Source: Coleophoma eucalyptorum
Taxonomy: Eukaryota; Ascomycota; Leotiomycetes; Helotiales; Dermateaceae
Reading direction: 5' to 3'
Assembly (NCBI GenBank): GCA_026120035.1
Contig: JALRME010000012.1
Coordinates: forward strand, 310,001 to 374,000
Length of the DNA: 64,000 bases
This document shows positions 12,422 through 23,317 of this stretch, piece after piece. The translations under genes and the position numbers were made by a program. The notes beneath the pieces were generated by a model that did no database searches, was not told the DNA's origin, and saw nothing but the letters and a program-made list of their open reading frames with translations. Position 1 is the stretch's first letter. The number at the start of each line of letters is the position of its first letter.

Positions 12422-12818
12422 AAGGAAGGGGATAAGATTTGATCATTCGGAGCATCTAGCAGATGCACCAGGAAAGCGAGGCTGCGCACAAAACGGGAGG
12501 ACTAGGACTCCGCAAACTCTTCAAGCAGCAGGTTGACGAGGCCAATGACAGCGCCGTCTCAACCACCTTGCTGGAGATCTCGAAACGCTACTTGGCCTGG
12601 AGGGGCTAGCATGATATGTGAGCAGGCTGATATGGACAACCGGCCTAATTAGTCGTGACTCTTGCACGGTTGGCATCGTGAATCGTCTCTTCTACAGCTT
12701 TAGCGAGTCTGCCGACGCAGTAAGGACGGGGCCTGGGCTCTGCATGGAGGGGTGATAGAGGCAACGGTGAGGAGCTGCTGGTGATATTATTGTACAGCAG
12801 TTGCGTCCAACTCCCAGA

Positions 12819-12878
12819 GGGCAAAAAGCCAAAAGCCCAAGGGCAAAAGCCAAAAAGCCAAAATCCAAACGCCAAAAT
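12819..12878 (+). repeat. Degenerate 8-10 bp tandem repeat (GCCAAAA units)
   Basis: Successive GCCAAAA-type units (GCAAAAAGCC, AAAAGCCC, GCAAAAGCC, AAAAAGCC, AAAATCC, AAACGCC) make a small degenerate minisatellite. Confidence 0.8.
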
Positions 12879-15440
12879 GTTTGCCCGTCGATGTCACGCT
12901 GACGAAAGATTTCCCTTGTAATTTCTCGTGTCTCGTGTCTCGCATTCTGTTAGCAGCGGGGATTGGTAGCGTCGGCGCCGAATGGTTCGCTCCATACTCA
13001 TTTTCTTTTCGTGGCTGAGCGGTCGACTCGGCTTCCTGGCAGGCTTGAAGCGACATAAGGTACGGACGGGGTGGGTGGAGGAGGCGTCCATTATTCTCCA
13101 TAGGGTAATTCGAGTTGTGTACAGCTGAATCGAAATAATGCAGATCTATACTTCGTAATCAATCTACGGCTTAGGGTAGCCCACTTGCATCCCTGGGGGA
13201 CGAGTGGAGAGCAGGGCGAGTCCCCGGAGCCCGTCTTTATCGAAACAGAGAGCTCGCAAGTCTGGTACCGTACAGTGTACTGTAGGCCTCTATTTCGTGC
13301 GTAGCTGCCGTGTTTATCGTAATACTTCAAGCCTAAGGTACGGAGACTCCGATTTATACTAGTAGCCTACTTGAAGTCGCCTCATCATGCGCGGCGCCCA
13401 TCGCTGCTACAGATAGGCAGATAGGTCTATTGTTCTGCCCGTCAGTTCGTGAAGCCGTTGGATCGGATTCGTGCACTGTGCAAATAATGGTTCCGCAACT
13501 GGGGCTCTGGCCAATGCCCCGAGTCGAAACATTTCCTCGCGCAATGGTTCCCTCACATTCTTCTCATCGCACGCATAGCGGTTTGGAGACTCGCCTTGTG
13601 TTCAAAATAGATCGGTGACGAGACCAATTTGGTCTCTTATCTTCAGACGGCAGGTCAAGGGCCAACGGTACTGTAGCTCAGCACCCATTTGAGAGTAAGT
13701 CCATACCTGCTCGAGTAAGTACCCTACCAACAAGGGATGAAAATGTTCCGTATCCGTGCCATGTCTCGCACGGGGATCGATCTTCCAGATTACTAAATCT
13801 GCACGAAGGTGCTGGACAGTACGGAGTACACAGTAAAGCATCTGCAGGTGGTGAGGGGTTCGCAGTGTGTGCGGTGCTGCTGCTGGCCTGCACCTCCGGT
13901 CCTACATACTCACTCGTTCGCGCACACCGGATTCTTCAGAGACTTGTCCTTACATAAGGCAATGCGAAGAACGAGGAAGGAAGGGAGGGTCTGACGAACT
14001 CCGGTATTCACCTGCAGCATCTGATGAGACGAGGAAGCAGAACAAGACACAGGCCTATGGCTGAACACTGAGCGGCACGCCCGTGCCTCTTGGCTTGGCT
14101 TCTTGTTTCCAGTGCTGTCTCTGGCTCACATTTGCATTGATCCATATTTATGCCGGGCTCTTTCGCCGCTTGCATTGCACAAGAGAACAGATGGAAGTGG
14201 ACGAGGGTATGGTTCAGAAATACGGGGGTGCATGAGCAGCTGCACAAGCCCCTGGTCTCCTCCTGCAGCACACAGCATGCGCAATACTGTACCTTACTTT
14301 ACCGCACTTCTGCGATCCTATAGGCTACAGGCCACCGGTTAGCCAAAGCTCAGGAGAGTGTCGGAGAGAAGGCAGTGCACGAAGCAAGCCTGGTGGATCG
14401 GGGGCAACGAGATGAGGATGAATGACGATGGCAACAGTGGGATATGCGCTGTAATTCCGGGTGACGGGTGAAATGAAATCGTGAACGTGAAGACAGCAGA
14501 GCAGAGTAAAGCAAAGCAAAGCAGCAACAATGGCAGCTCGTCCGTCAAATGAGAAGGCGTCTGTCAATAATCTTGTTCTGGCTTTCCACGCAGCATACTT
14601 CCCACGACATGCCAGAAGGACTAGCCTGCACGGAGGAGGCAGAAGGAAGTTAGAAGAGAGGCAGGGAGAAGCATCGTCGTCACTAGTCGGGCCAAGTGGT
14701 AGTGGAAGTTCGGTACATGCCTAGTAGACTAGCCACATGATAGTGAGGTTGCTGGGCGCAAAGATTATTGCGAGCGAGCATTCTCTCGTGGCTGTTGTTA
14801 TTACTACGGTATATTTATGGACTGTTATGATTGTCATTGTCCTCATCTCGGCCACGACTACCTGACTGACAGTGCGACCAGGGTCACATTTACTGGCTCG
14901 TAATATTTCGAGCAGGATTGCAGCCCCACCGCCCTGAAAAAGGTCGCTCTTAGCACGCTAGGTCAAATTGGCTCGCTCTCGCGGACTGCGGCAAATCAAC
15001 ATCCTCACTCCTCCAACCTCGACTTCGACTTTCGTCCTTCAACCCTCGCCTCGCCTCTCCATCGCTACAACACAACACCCTCCTCCTCCTCCTCTTCCCT
15101 CCACCTCACCGTCGCCCTGAGGTGTCCTACGACAGTGTCAGACTGTACATCACTTACGGTACCTCCGCTTTCGCCTGGTCTTGCAAAGACCGTCCACTCC
15201 TTTGTACCTATCGCCCATTATCGATATTCACTCCCTTCCGATCTAATCCTCCGACTTCCACCTAATCCCGTTGACCCGACCACCTCGACGAATTTCCTGC
15301 CACGACTGTACTTCCACGACTATAACTCAACCCAAAACACCATTGCCCCGTCGATTATTGTCTGATAAGGATTCCCAGAGCGGGATTTGTTACTGGGCGT
15401 ACGATTCAACCCCCAAAGCGACCACACACCTACGACCTTC

Positions 15441-15476
15441 ATGATAACACCTTGTACGCGCGCTGAAAAAGATTGA
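15441..15476 (+). other. Short upstream open reading frame in the leader
   Basis: An ATG at 15441 opens an 11-residue frame ending in TGA at 15474-15476, 93 nt before the preferred start of the Ser/Pro-rich protein. If the leader is transcribed as the pyrimidine-rich composition suggests, this would be an upstream ORF able to dampen translation. The transcription start is not known. Confidence 0.35.
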
Positions 15477-15568
15477 AAGTGTTTACAGCCTCGATGCAAA
15501 CCGTCTCTCTATGGTATCATTTTGAGTGCAACTATTCTAGCTGGTCGCGGACCTGCATCAAAAACACC

Positions 15569-18409
15569 ATGGCAACCACAATCTCATCCAGTAGTCACCA
15601 CGCATTGGGCAGCATGTCCTTTACTCCAGATGATGTAGCAAGTCTCCATCAATCTTCGTTCGTCTCGAACCCGTCCAAAAACTCCTCGCCAACCACAGTC
15701 GATTTCTCCGAGCAGCCCTCTCTCCGACCCAGTGCCCCTTCTGCCACTCTTCCAGACTTCGTCTTTCCCGCTCGAGCTCCACCCAACTCTGCACCATCCT
15801 CCTTCTCTCGTGCCACTGGGCGTCGTCCAATGTCTGCCTATGAGTTAGGAAGTGGCTCGAATGACAAAAGCGCTGATGAGACGAACAGCAGAAGATTGAG
15901 ACCGCCTCCGCTACCTGATTTCACATTTAACTCCAATTCTAGCTCTACCAGCCTAGTCGTATCGCCTCCACAATCTCCTATGGGAGCGATCTCACCCCAC
16001 ACACCTATCCCATCAAGATCAGCCGGGCATCGTCGAGGAACAAGTGAGCTGCATGGCGGGGCTGCCGCAAGTGGAGCGGCATTATTAAGTACATCACCTA
16101 CCAGAGCAACTGCATCTTCGTTGGGCCCATCTGCCGGCAGAAAAGGCCATAGTCACAGACGTAGTGCAGCGATCTCATCACACGATTTGTCCTTCATTCT
16201 TAAACCAAGCAACGCAAATGCTACCAAAATTGGCGGTTCAGCACCGACAAGCCCCAGCGATTTTGAACACAAGATCTCGCCCTTCCCAGGACTGGATGAT
16301 AAGACGGCTACACCTGTTGAACCAGAGAATGATGTCTCAAATCGACCCAGCACAGCAACCAGCCCATCCGGTAGTCCGTCGTCCAAAAGCCAGAACCGTA
16401 CACGAGTAGGTTTCAGTGATACGCTCGAGTATATCCCTAGACCTCTGTCACTGGTTTCCAGTGATACTTCCTCTACGGTTCGTGGACACTCAGTCTCGGG
16501 AAGTTTGTCGTCCATAGTATCTGCTGGAACATCAAGTCCTACAAGTCGAGAACAACGTGGTCCACAGAGTCCAATTTCTCGGCCAAGGACTGCTGGATCT
16601 GTGCTGGACAATACCCGAGTTCCTGAAAAAACCACAGCTCCCAAAAGAAGCACCTCGACTCCTATGATGCTTGATCTTTCCGCAAGTGCTCCATACACCC
16701 CGGCTCCTTCGACGCCAAAGTGGGGATTTTTCAGCAGATCTGGAGAGTCTTCACCTAGCAGATCGCGACCTGCCTCGGCTGCTTCGGAAAAGCAAAGTCA
16801 TGGTTCCTCGCCAATGTCTGAACCAGCTTCTCCTATGCCACCTAAGCAAGACAGCTTAGTTGTTTCGGTCGATCCACCAGTCACTACAGCCCGCAGAGCC
16901 TCAGTATCTTCACGCAAATCCGCCAAGAAGCAGAAGAAAGTGAAATCATGGGCCGGATCAATCTTGTCGCGCAAATCGAGGCCACGCAGCCAGAAGCAGA
17001 AAGCACTGAGTAGGAGATCTCCAACTCCACCCCTCCGAAGTTATGCATCGATGTGCGAAGCCAGTGATGTATTCGACTTTAACGGATCTGCTAACCCACA
17101 AGTGCCCACGATCACTCTACCACCAAAGTCAGAGCTCAATACAGATTTCGCTTCGTGGAAGCCGAGACAAATCCGACCACAAGATGAGGAAACCATGAGT
17201 CCAATTATTGATTTAGATGCTGCTCTTGGTCCCTTCAATACCCCTTCTGCTTTTGATCCACAGTGGGATGCCTCGCAAAGAATTTCCGGATCGTCAAAGC
17301 GAAGGATGCATAGTGCAGTTGGTATGGGTGGTTTCATGGGGCCTGGTATGCACTATCATCGCCGAGCTGAAAGCGCTCCAGAGATGGTCCCATTCGATAA
17401 CCCACGATTTGGGCTCAATCGTCTGGGCAGCAGCTCCACAATGGCTGACGTATTTGAAGAAGACGAAGAAGATGATGATTGGGAGGATACCAAGGCTGCA
17501 TCCGACAGAGGATATGAGAGCAAGAGTGAAGGGGAAGACGAGGAATCAGGTCTTGGCATCGATATTAAGGTTGTTGATGCTGAGAATATGCATACTAACA
17601 AGCCGATGGACTGGACTTTAGAAGATGCGGCGAACTTGCAACGAGGTCTCAAGCGCAAGGGAAGTGGCTTGAGCGAGGGGGAGCGTCGTCAAGTCAGCTC
17701 CAGTATGAAGTCAGAGCACTCTTCTACATCTTTGAAGGATGAGCCTATTCTCGAGGAGACGCCTTCTTCAGACGGCACGATCGTTCTTCTGGACCCCTTT
17801 GCATCCCGATCCGATTCAGGTGCCAAGTCATCAGATTCATCCGTGTCCCCATTATCCCATGCTCGCAATACCAAGGACATTGCTCCGGTTGACATTCAGC
17901 CAGCATTGCTGTCACCAGCTTTTCTCACTCCAACCAGTCCTAATTCTTCTGTACCATCGCCTTTTCCATCCCCAAGATCACCTTACTCTGACGCTCACCG
18001 GATTTCCACGGCACCCTCTTCGTTTACTGAAGAACATAACTACGAATCTTTACTATTGGGCGAGCCAGGTCCTGAATATCGAATGTCGGTTGATGAAGTA
18101 CGAGTTCCTTCTCTTACGAGCAGCAACTCCACAATCACCAAGGAGAGCACTGCCTATGCACCAAGCAACAACCCACAATTCCGCGATGGACAACGATCCG
18201 CCTCCTTATCTTCAGCAGCTGTTACTCGAAAGCGGTCGAGCATGGCTAGTATCTCACGCTTGATAAGCAGTTCTCATGGTGAAAAGAGTAAACTTTCGAT
18301 CGAATCGAGACCGTCGAGCACTATCGATATTCGCAGCAAAGAGAAGGAAAGCAAAGGCAAGCGCCTTAGCCGCTTGATGCAATTTTGGAAACCCAAAGAG
18401 TCTGCTTGA
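15569..18409 (+). CDS. Large Ser/Pro-rich disordered protein ('cell wall proline-rich' type), candidate NDR-kinase substrate
   Basis: Intronless frame, 946 residues from the ATG at 15569 (context AACACCATGG). An in-frame ATG at 15494 would add 25 residues of different composition and is less likely. The protein has no signal peptide or membrane segment. It is almost wholly Ser/Pro/Thr-rich, with acidic patches (EEDEEDDDWED near 632) and a basic C-terminus (KGKRLSRLMQFWKPKE). Similar proteins are labelled 'cell wall proline rich protein' in moulds, a name not backed by function. Visible short motifs are FVFP at 64-67, the [YF]xFP docking form recognised by Cbk1/NDR kinases, and three matches to the NDR phosphosite HX(R/H/K)XX(S/T): HRRGTS 154-159, HSHRRS 194-199 and HRRAES 597-602. 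There are also many SP/TP sites. A role in polarity or wall-integrity control under an NDR (COT1/Orb6) kinase is inference. Confidence 0.85.
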   Translation: MATTISSSSHHALGSMSFTPDDVASLHQSSFVSNPSKNSSPTTVDFSEQPSLRPSAPSATLPDFVFPARAPPNSAPSSFSRATGRRPMSAYELGSGSNDKSADETNSRRLRPPPLPDFTFNSNSSSTSLVVSPPQSPMGAISPHTPIPSRSAGHRRGTSELHGGAAASGAALLSTSPTRATASSLGPSAGRKGHSHRRSAAISSHDLSFILKPSNANATKIGGSAPTSPSDFEHKISPFPGLDDKTATPVEPENDVSNRPSTATSPSGSPSSKSQNRTRVGFSDTLEYIPRPLSLVSSDTSSTVRGHSVSGSLSSIVSAGTSSPTSREQRGPQSPISRPRTAGSVLDNTRVPEKTTAPKRSTSTPMMLDLSASAPYTPAPSTPKWGFFSRSGESSPSRSRPASAASEKQSHGSSPMSEPASPMPPKQDSLVVSVDPPVTTARRASVSSRKSAKKQKKVKSWAGSILSRKSRPRSQKQKALSRRSPTPPLRSYASMCEASDVFDFNGSANPQVPTITLPPKSELNTDFASWKPRQIRPQDEETMSPIIDLDAALGPFNTPSAFDPQWDASQRISGSSKRRMHSAVGMGGFMGPGMHYHRRAESAPEMVPFDNPRFGLNRLGSSSTMADVFEEDEEDDDWEDTKAASDRGYESKSEGEDEESGLGIDIKVVDAENMHTNKPMDWTLEDAANLQRGLKRKGSGLSEGERRQVSSSMKSEHSSTSLKDEPILEETPSSDGTIVLLDPFASRSDSGAKSSDSSVSPLSHARNTKDIAPVDIQPALLSPAFLTPTSPNSSVPSPFPSPRSPYSDAHRISTAPSSFTEEHNYESLLLGEPGPEYRMSVDEVRVPSLTSSNSTITKESTAYAPSNNPQFRDGQRSASLSSAAVTRKRSSMASISRLISSSHGEKSKLSIESRPSSTIDIRSKEKESKGKRLSRLMQFWKPKESA

Positions 18410-19800
18410 GACTCATCAATCTCACAATACGCTAATTCACGGCCAAACATATTGAGCCGCCTTAACGATCTTCGTCAATCTTTGTCTTTCATCAAGGGCC
18501 AGACACATGAAACTACATGATGAACGAACGTCGACCTATGTTCATATTTCAATTCTTTCAGAACCATCTCAACAGGTGGTGACCTTGTTTGATGATTTGT
18601 CTGTTTTATATTTTGCTGCGCACTTAGAGCGAATCTCCCGCATTGTCATTCTGCTGCACAACGGGAAATATCAAGAGCTTATACCGTGGCACTCTGCATA
18701 TGCATTTCAGGTTCCTCTCCCTACTTGGAAAGGAATCCTGAATCTGGGGAGTGGCGCAATTGTTTAATTTTTCTCCGAAAGGAGATATTTACTTCTCGCA
18801 TTTTAATGATAGGATGGGATGTTTGAGAATATCATGAAAGAGCAGGACCTTCGTTACCTTGCTATATATAGAACATGCACATTCGTTATTGGGGCTCTGT
18901 ACAAATTTAGCAGAGTAGGATGAGCGGGAAGTCTTTTCACTTCTACGGACGACATGAGTTAGGGGTAGGAGATATTTTGTGCGGGGCGCCAATTGATATG
19001 TTTTGGGGGTCTCTTGCAGTTATTGGGAGGTCTTGTTCTTGTGGTCCCAAGGATGGGCGGAGAGGGGTGATAGGGATTTGATTGCGCAGCATGCATGTCA
19101 GAGAGGAGCCCAAGAGGAGCATCCTTTCTACCTACTACATCCGAGACTCAGAGTCAAGAAATGGATGTCGATCTTCGAATATTCAAGAATGAAAATAGAT
19201 GAATGGTATAGATTACTTTTACCACCTCCACTCGTATCTACCTCTTGGTATCGCATTCTCCCGTCGTGCAACGTGCCAACAAACTCACCTATCCCGTATC
19301 GTTCAGAAGCTCCATCGCCCACCCTACCGTATAAAATTGCTGCTGCTTGACTTTCCACCAGCCCAAGTCATACTCTAGCTTCGACTGATTCCAATGATTC
19401 TTCGTTCCTTTCTCGGGGAGAAATCTTTTCCCGTTATCTCTTTGTTTTTGTCTCGCTGAAATGCTGTCTGTACATAATCCGTGCATACGATGACGCATGC
19501 GGCCTGCTGCATGCTCTCAGACCCTTATTTATTCCTATTCTGCCATCTGGGCACACCGACGCCCACAGCCAAAGAGAGAGAACACACAGACCGGGACAAG
19601 AAAAAGCAAAAGAAAAATAAGCAACGATGCAGAAAAACGCAGGGTCCCCAATCAAAAACAAGCGCCTAAAAAGAAAACAAAGGACAACAAAGAAATGAAA
19701 TCTGAGATAACTCCTCGGTGTCCTTTTCCTCTCTCTTTCTCTCTCCCTATTCTCTGGGAACCATCCTTTGTTTTTGTTTTGTTTTGTTTTTCTGCCCTTG

Positions 19801-19815
19801 CCCCCCCCCCCCCCC
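19801..19815 (+). repeat. Poly-C homopolymer
   Basis: Fifteen consecutive C residues followed by GCGGC. Length at such runs is error-prone in sequencing and variable between strains. Confidence 0.9.
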
Positions 19816-19840
19816 GCGGCTGGTTGGGTAAATGGTAATT

Positions 19841-19882
19841 GCATGGCATGGCACGGCATGGCGATGGGGATGGGGATGGGTA
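19841..19882 (+). repeat. Short tandem repeat (GCATG / GATGGG units)
   Basis: Four copies of a five-base GCATG/GCACG-type unit run directly into three copies of a six-base GATGGG-type unit. Simple-sequence DNA. Confidence 0.8.
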
Positions 19883-21018
19883 TCTTTTCCCAAAACCCCA
19901 CACCTTTTCTCCCCCCCCTGGCCTCCCCATTCAATATACTTTGGACGTTTTTAGTAGGTGAGTAAGTGGTTTATTCATGGGCCAAGAGGGGGAGGAGGGG
20001 GCGTCGTTGTGCAGCGGCGCTGGAGGAAAGAGCGAATTAAAGAGAAGGATTGTGAGGGTGAGCATGTTTTTTTTATTTTTTGTGGTGGTATTTGATAGGG
20101 GGGTTTTTTTAGGAAGTCTAAACGGAGGCTTTATTTTGTCCGGAGAATTTCTTGTGTTGGGCGTAGTGGACATACATATTTGGGATTGACCGTCGCTGTC
20201 TAGTTAGATAGCTGCCGGGGCTTTTGATTGGAGAGAAGCGGGGGGGGGGGGAATCTTGGGTTGCGGTACGAGAAAGTTGAGGAATGTGGACCAGGTCGGT
20301 GGGAAGTATAACCTCGGCGAAGACGGAACGGGTTGCGGATTTTAAAAGTAAGAATAACATAGTATCCATCCATATGTGTGGTTGAGGTTTGTGGAGGTTA
20401 CTTACTTCGCCTCCTCTCAGATAAATAAGAGGTAGTAGAGTGAGTGTATTGCATTGAGACTCGTGCCAGTTTGCTGCAAGTTTCACGAGGCTGCGATAAC
20501 AACTCTTTTCTTATTGTCATTAATATATCCAAGGACTCGGGTCACCTGGTAATCTGGTAATGGTACGTAGTGATTGTTTTGTTGAGCGGGATAGGAACAA
20601 GACAAGGTAGGAGGAATAGGATAGGTTCACTCGGCTGGGGAAAGTTAGAAACTCAAGTTGGCAAACAATCGGTACATCTAAAGTGGCAAAGCTCTTAATA
20701 GTTTGATTAAGAATTCATATTTTCCATCTTTATCTTCGTCAATTTACCTTTTCTCTCATGCTTCCCTGCTGCCTCCGTCTTGGGCTTTCACTCCTGATCT
20801 AGACGCCCGAAAATGAGGATTTTGTTTTCCAAAACATCCACCAAAGAAAAGACTACTCACAGCTACCATAGCAACTGGAAATTATTACATATCCTACAAA
20901 TAGTCCCAGAAATTACCTGCCCATAGATAAGGAGTATATGCATTATAGAACCGCTCACAAGCGAACATTGCTCTCAGCTCATATCAATTTGCCTTTGCCA
21001 ATAAAGCCAGTCGGCTCT

Positions 21019-22582
21019 TCAAACAAGAAGAGGGTTTCCACATCCGAGATCATACCATACGTTAGGGACGTAGTCGTTAATCGAGTCTAGGGATTGAGCG
21101 ACGCTGCCTCCATAAAGGTCGCAGCGTGGAGCCCCCGTCCCCTCCTCGGGGAAGAAGGAGTAGGATTCGCAGCCCATGTCGATACCATAAACACCCTACG
21201 ATAACATGTTAGATTTCATATAGGCATTGACTGAAACGAAGGGGGATTCAAAGTCTTACCACACAGAATTCATAGCAGCCCTCAAGCGTGACAGCCACAC
21301 CTGCCTTCTCCTCCACGAACTCGGCGAGGAAGTAGTCGCCGACTGGCAAGCCGTGTAAACCACAGTGTAGCGCCTTTGGGTTTGGTGTACCGGTTGCTTG
21401 GAACGTCACAACGGTTGTGGGCATGTATGATGTTGCGGGGTGCAAGTCAGTACCGGTATTGATGGTAATGGGCGTAGGTGCCGTAGTGACTGTGAAAGTG
21501 CTGGTGCTGACGGTGAAGATCTCGATACTGTATGTGGAGGTGTGAGTCCGAGTTCTTGTGGGTTTGATGGACAGGGTGGAGTAGACGAGGGCCGAGATGC
21601 TTGAGATAGAGGTTGTGGTTTCCGGGCTTGTGGTTGAGTTGATAGATGCTGTGGATGTTGGTATGCTGCTTGTGTTGTAGACTGACGAGGTTGGTGCCAT
21701 TGTTGAAGAAGTACTGTTTATTGCCAGTATAGAATTACTGCATGGAGTTGATGTTGGCAAGGCACCGCTAGTATTGGCGTAGATGGTACTGGTGATCACA
21801 GTAGTAGAAGAGGTGCTGTTGAAAACTGCAGAACTATTACTGCTTGGGATAGGTGTTGGTATGGTATTGTTAATAGTGGTGAAGCCAGTACTGGTAACGA
21901 TCAGAGTGGAAGACGTGGTGTTTAAGGAAACGCTGGATGTAGCATTGACTGATGGCGATGTTGTTTCGTTGAAGGAACTTGTGGTTGAAGAAGTTAACGA
22001 GCTTGAGTAGGTAGTGGTAACATTTATATATGCTGTTGATGTGCTGTGGGGAGGTTGGTAAGAGTGCTTGCCAGTTGTCGTTGTGTTCCATTGTGAAAGA
22101 GTATAGATGCCAGTAGAATTGGCCGAGTTGCTTGGAAAGCCGGAAGTGGCACCGGTACCAGTGAACAACACAAATGAAGTGCTGGTAACACTGGCGGTGA
22201 CAGTGATGTAAGTCACGCTGATGGTGTCGTTGGGGCAGGCGAAAGTGTATGAGGAGGTTGCAGAAGATGTTGATGAATATGCCGTGCCTGTTACTATGCC
22301 GGTGCCGGTACCGGTGCCCAGAATTCCCGTACCACTTGAAAGTCCCGTGGCGGTTGGAAAGGGTGCTGTTCCTGTTGGCGAGAAGATGGGGGGTCCGGTA
22401 CTCAAGAAACTGGGCCGAGCTGCGTAGGAATAGGACGGGGGATAAGCATGTTCTGGGGATATCTTCTCAGCCCATGGTAGAGACCATTTCGAGTCGGTGA
22501 CCTTCTCAATGAGTGGTGGTGTAGCCGCAAGGACGGAATCTGATAAGAGTGTCAGTGCACTAAGTGCGGTGAAAAAGTGCAT
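21019..22582 (-). CDS. Secreted Ser/Thr-rich glycoprotein with Cys-rich C-terminal (apple/PAN-like) domain
   Basis: Predicted 499 residues from exons 22582-21260 and 21195-21019, with a 64-nt intron (GTAAGA/TAG). The ATG at 22582 starts a clean signal peptide (MHFFTALSALTLLSDSVLA). After a short Pro/Tyr/Trp-containing stretch (KWSLPWAEKI...YPPSYSY), residues about 50-400 are Ser/Thr-rich and full of N-x-S/T sites, so the middle should be a heavily O- and N-glycosylated stalk. The last 90 residues contain six cysteines (HCG, GCYEFC, MGCES, PRCDL, GCGNP), and the second exon continues the same domain, which supports the splice. The pattern resembles compact apple/PAN-type domains on fungal surface proteins. 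No GPI tail is visible; the protein ends LGCGNPLLV. A wall or secreted adhesion role is inference. Confidence 0.83.
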
Positions 22583-23317
22583 CGTTAGAGAGCGGTGTTC
22601 GTAGGGGAAGACTGAGTTGAGGAAAATCCGACCGGAGTCTGCAAAAGAGTGGATGGGTTGTGAGTTGGAGACCGGATCCTGCCATGATGTCCGACTGCAT
22701 CTTATACTGCTGTTGCAGTTGGTTGTCAATAACTTCTCATCAGCTCCTGCTCTCGCCCTCAGTACAAAACTATTGTACCGACGCGGGAGGAGGCGAGGAG
22801 AGGAGAAAGGGGCTTGCAAGGGGGTCGCGCTCAGTCGAACACAGCTTAGCGAGCCGAAGCAAAGCAAGGCAAGGCAAAACTACCAATAGTCAGCTCTCCA
22901 AAAGACACTGAAATCAACAACATGTGGCTCTGCGAACACCGCTTCTGAATTATGATCAGTCTATTGTATCTACCACTTGCGTCCGCCTTAGTATACAGGT
23001 TTGAAAAAATCAATAGCCCCCACCGAAAACAATTTCAAAAAACTCCTGCCCGTATGCGTATGCCTCCCTCCTTGAACTTGATTGACAGACAGGAAATGCT
23101 AGGGTATCATAATAGAGCAAGGAAACGCATTTAGGGAATTGACAATACGACCGGCCCTTGGCAATCGTGTAAACGTGCAACAGGCATCACCATTGTCCCA
23201 TGAGCATGATATAAGTTGCCATGTGCCGACACAGGTCTTACTGGACCTTGTGCCAGATACCATCTTTACGATGTGTACCTTCTAATTTGATGGGCGAAAA
23301 CCACTCCTTTCGCTTCT
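22583..23317. other. Intergenic between two minus-strand genes
   Basis: No gene is seen. It should carry the promoter of the secreted Ser/Thr-rich protein gene (high end absent of ORFs of interest) and the 3' untranslated region of the basic proline-rich protein gene. Confidence 0.65.

Larger units (their letters stand above)
11620..15568. other. Large gene-free region upstream of the Ser/Pro-rich protein gene
   Basis: Nearly 4 kb without a credible coding sequence on either strand. It holds two simple repeats (12373-12421 and 12819-12878). From about 15000 there is a strongly pyrimidine-rich plus-strand stretch (CTCCTCCTCCTCCTCTTCC and similar) that fits a long leader for the gene at 15569. 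A TATATTTAT element lies near 14811. A 12-codon upstream frame with an ATG lies at 15441-15476. A long 5' leader or non-coding RNA would fit, but neither is shown. Confidence 0.55.
18410..21018. other. Gene-free region with low-complexity DNA
   Basis: About 2.6 kb with no supportable coding sequence. It includes a C15 homopolymer (19801-19815), a short ATGGC/ATGGGG repeat (19841-19882), a G-run near 20241 and several T- or A-runs. It should contain the 3' untranslated regions of two convergent genes (plus-strand gene ending 18409, minus-strand gene ending 21019). Confidence 0.55.

Noticed and set aside
12645..13101. Minus-strand frames reading Phe/Trp/Leu-rich repeats, like a hydrophobic peptide
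   Set aside because: They are translations of the GCCAAAA minisatellite at 12819-12878, with no conserved start or flanking gene structure.
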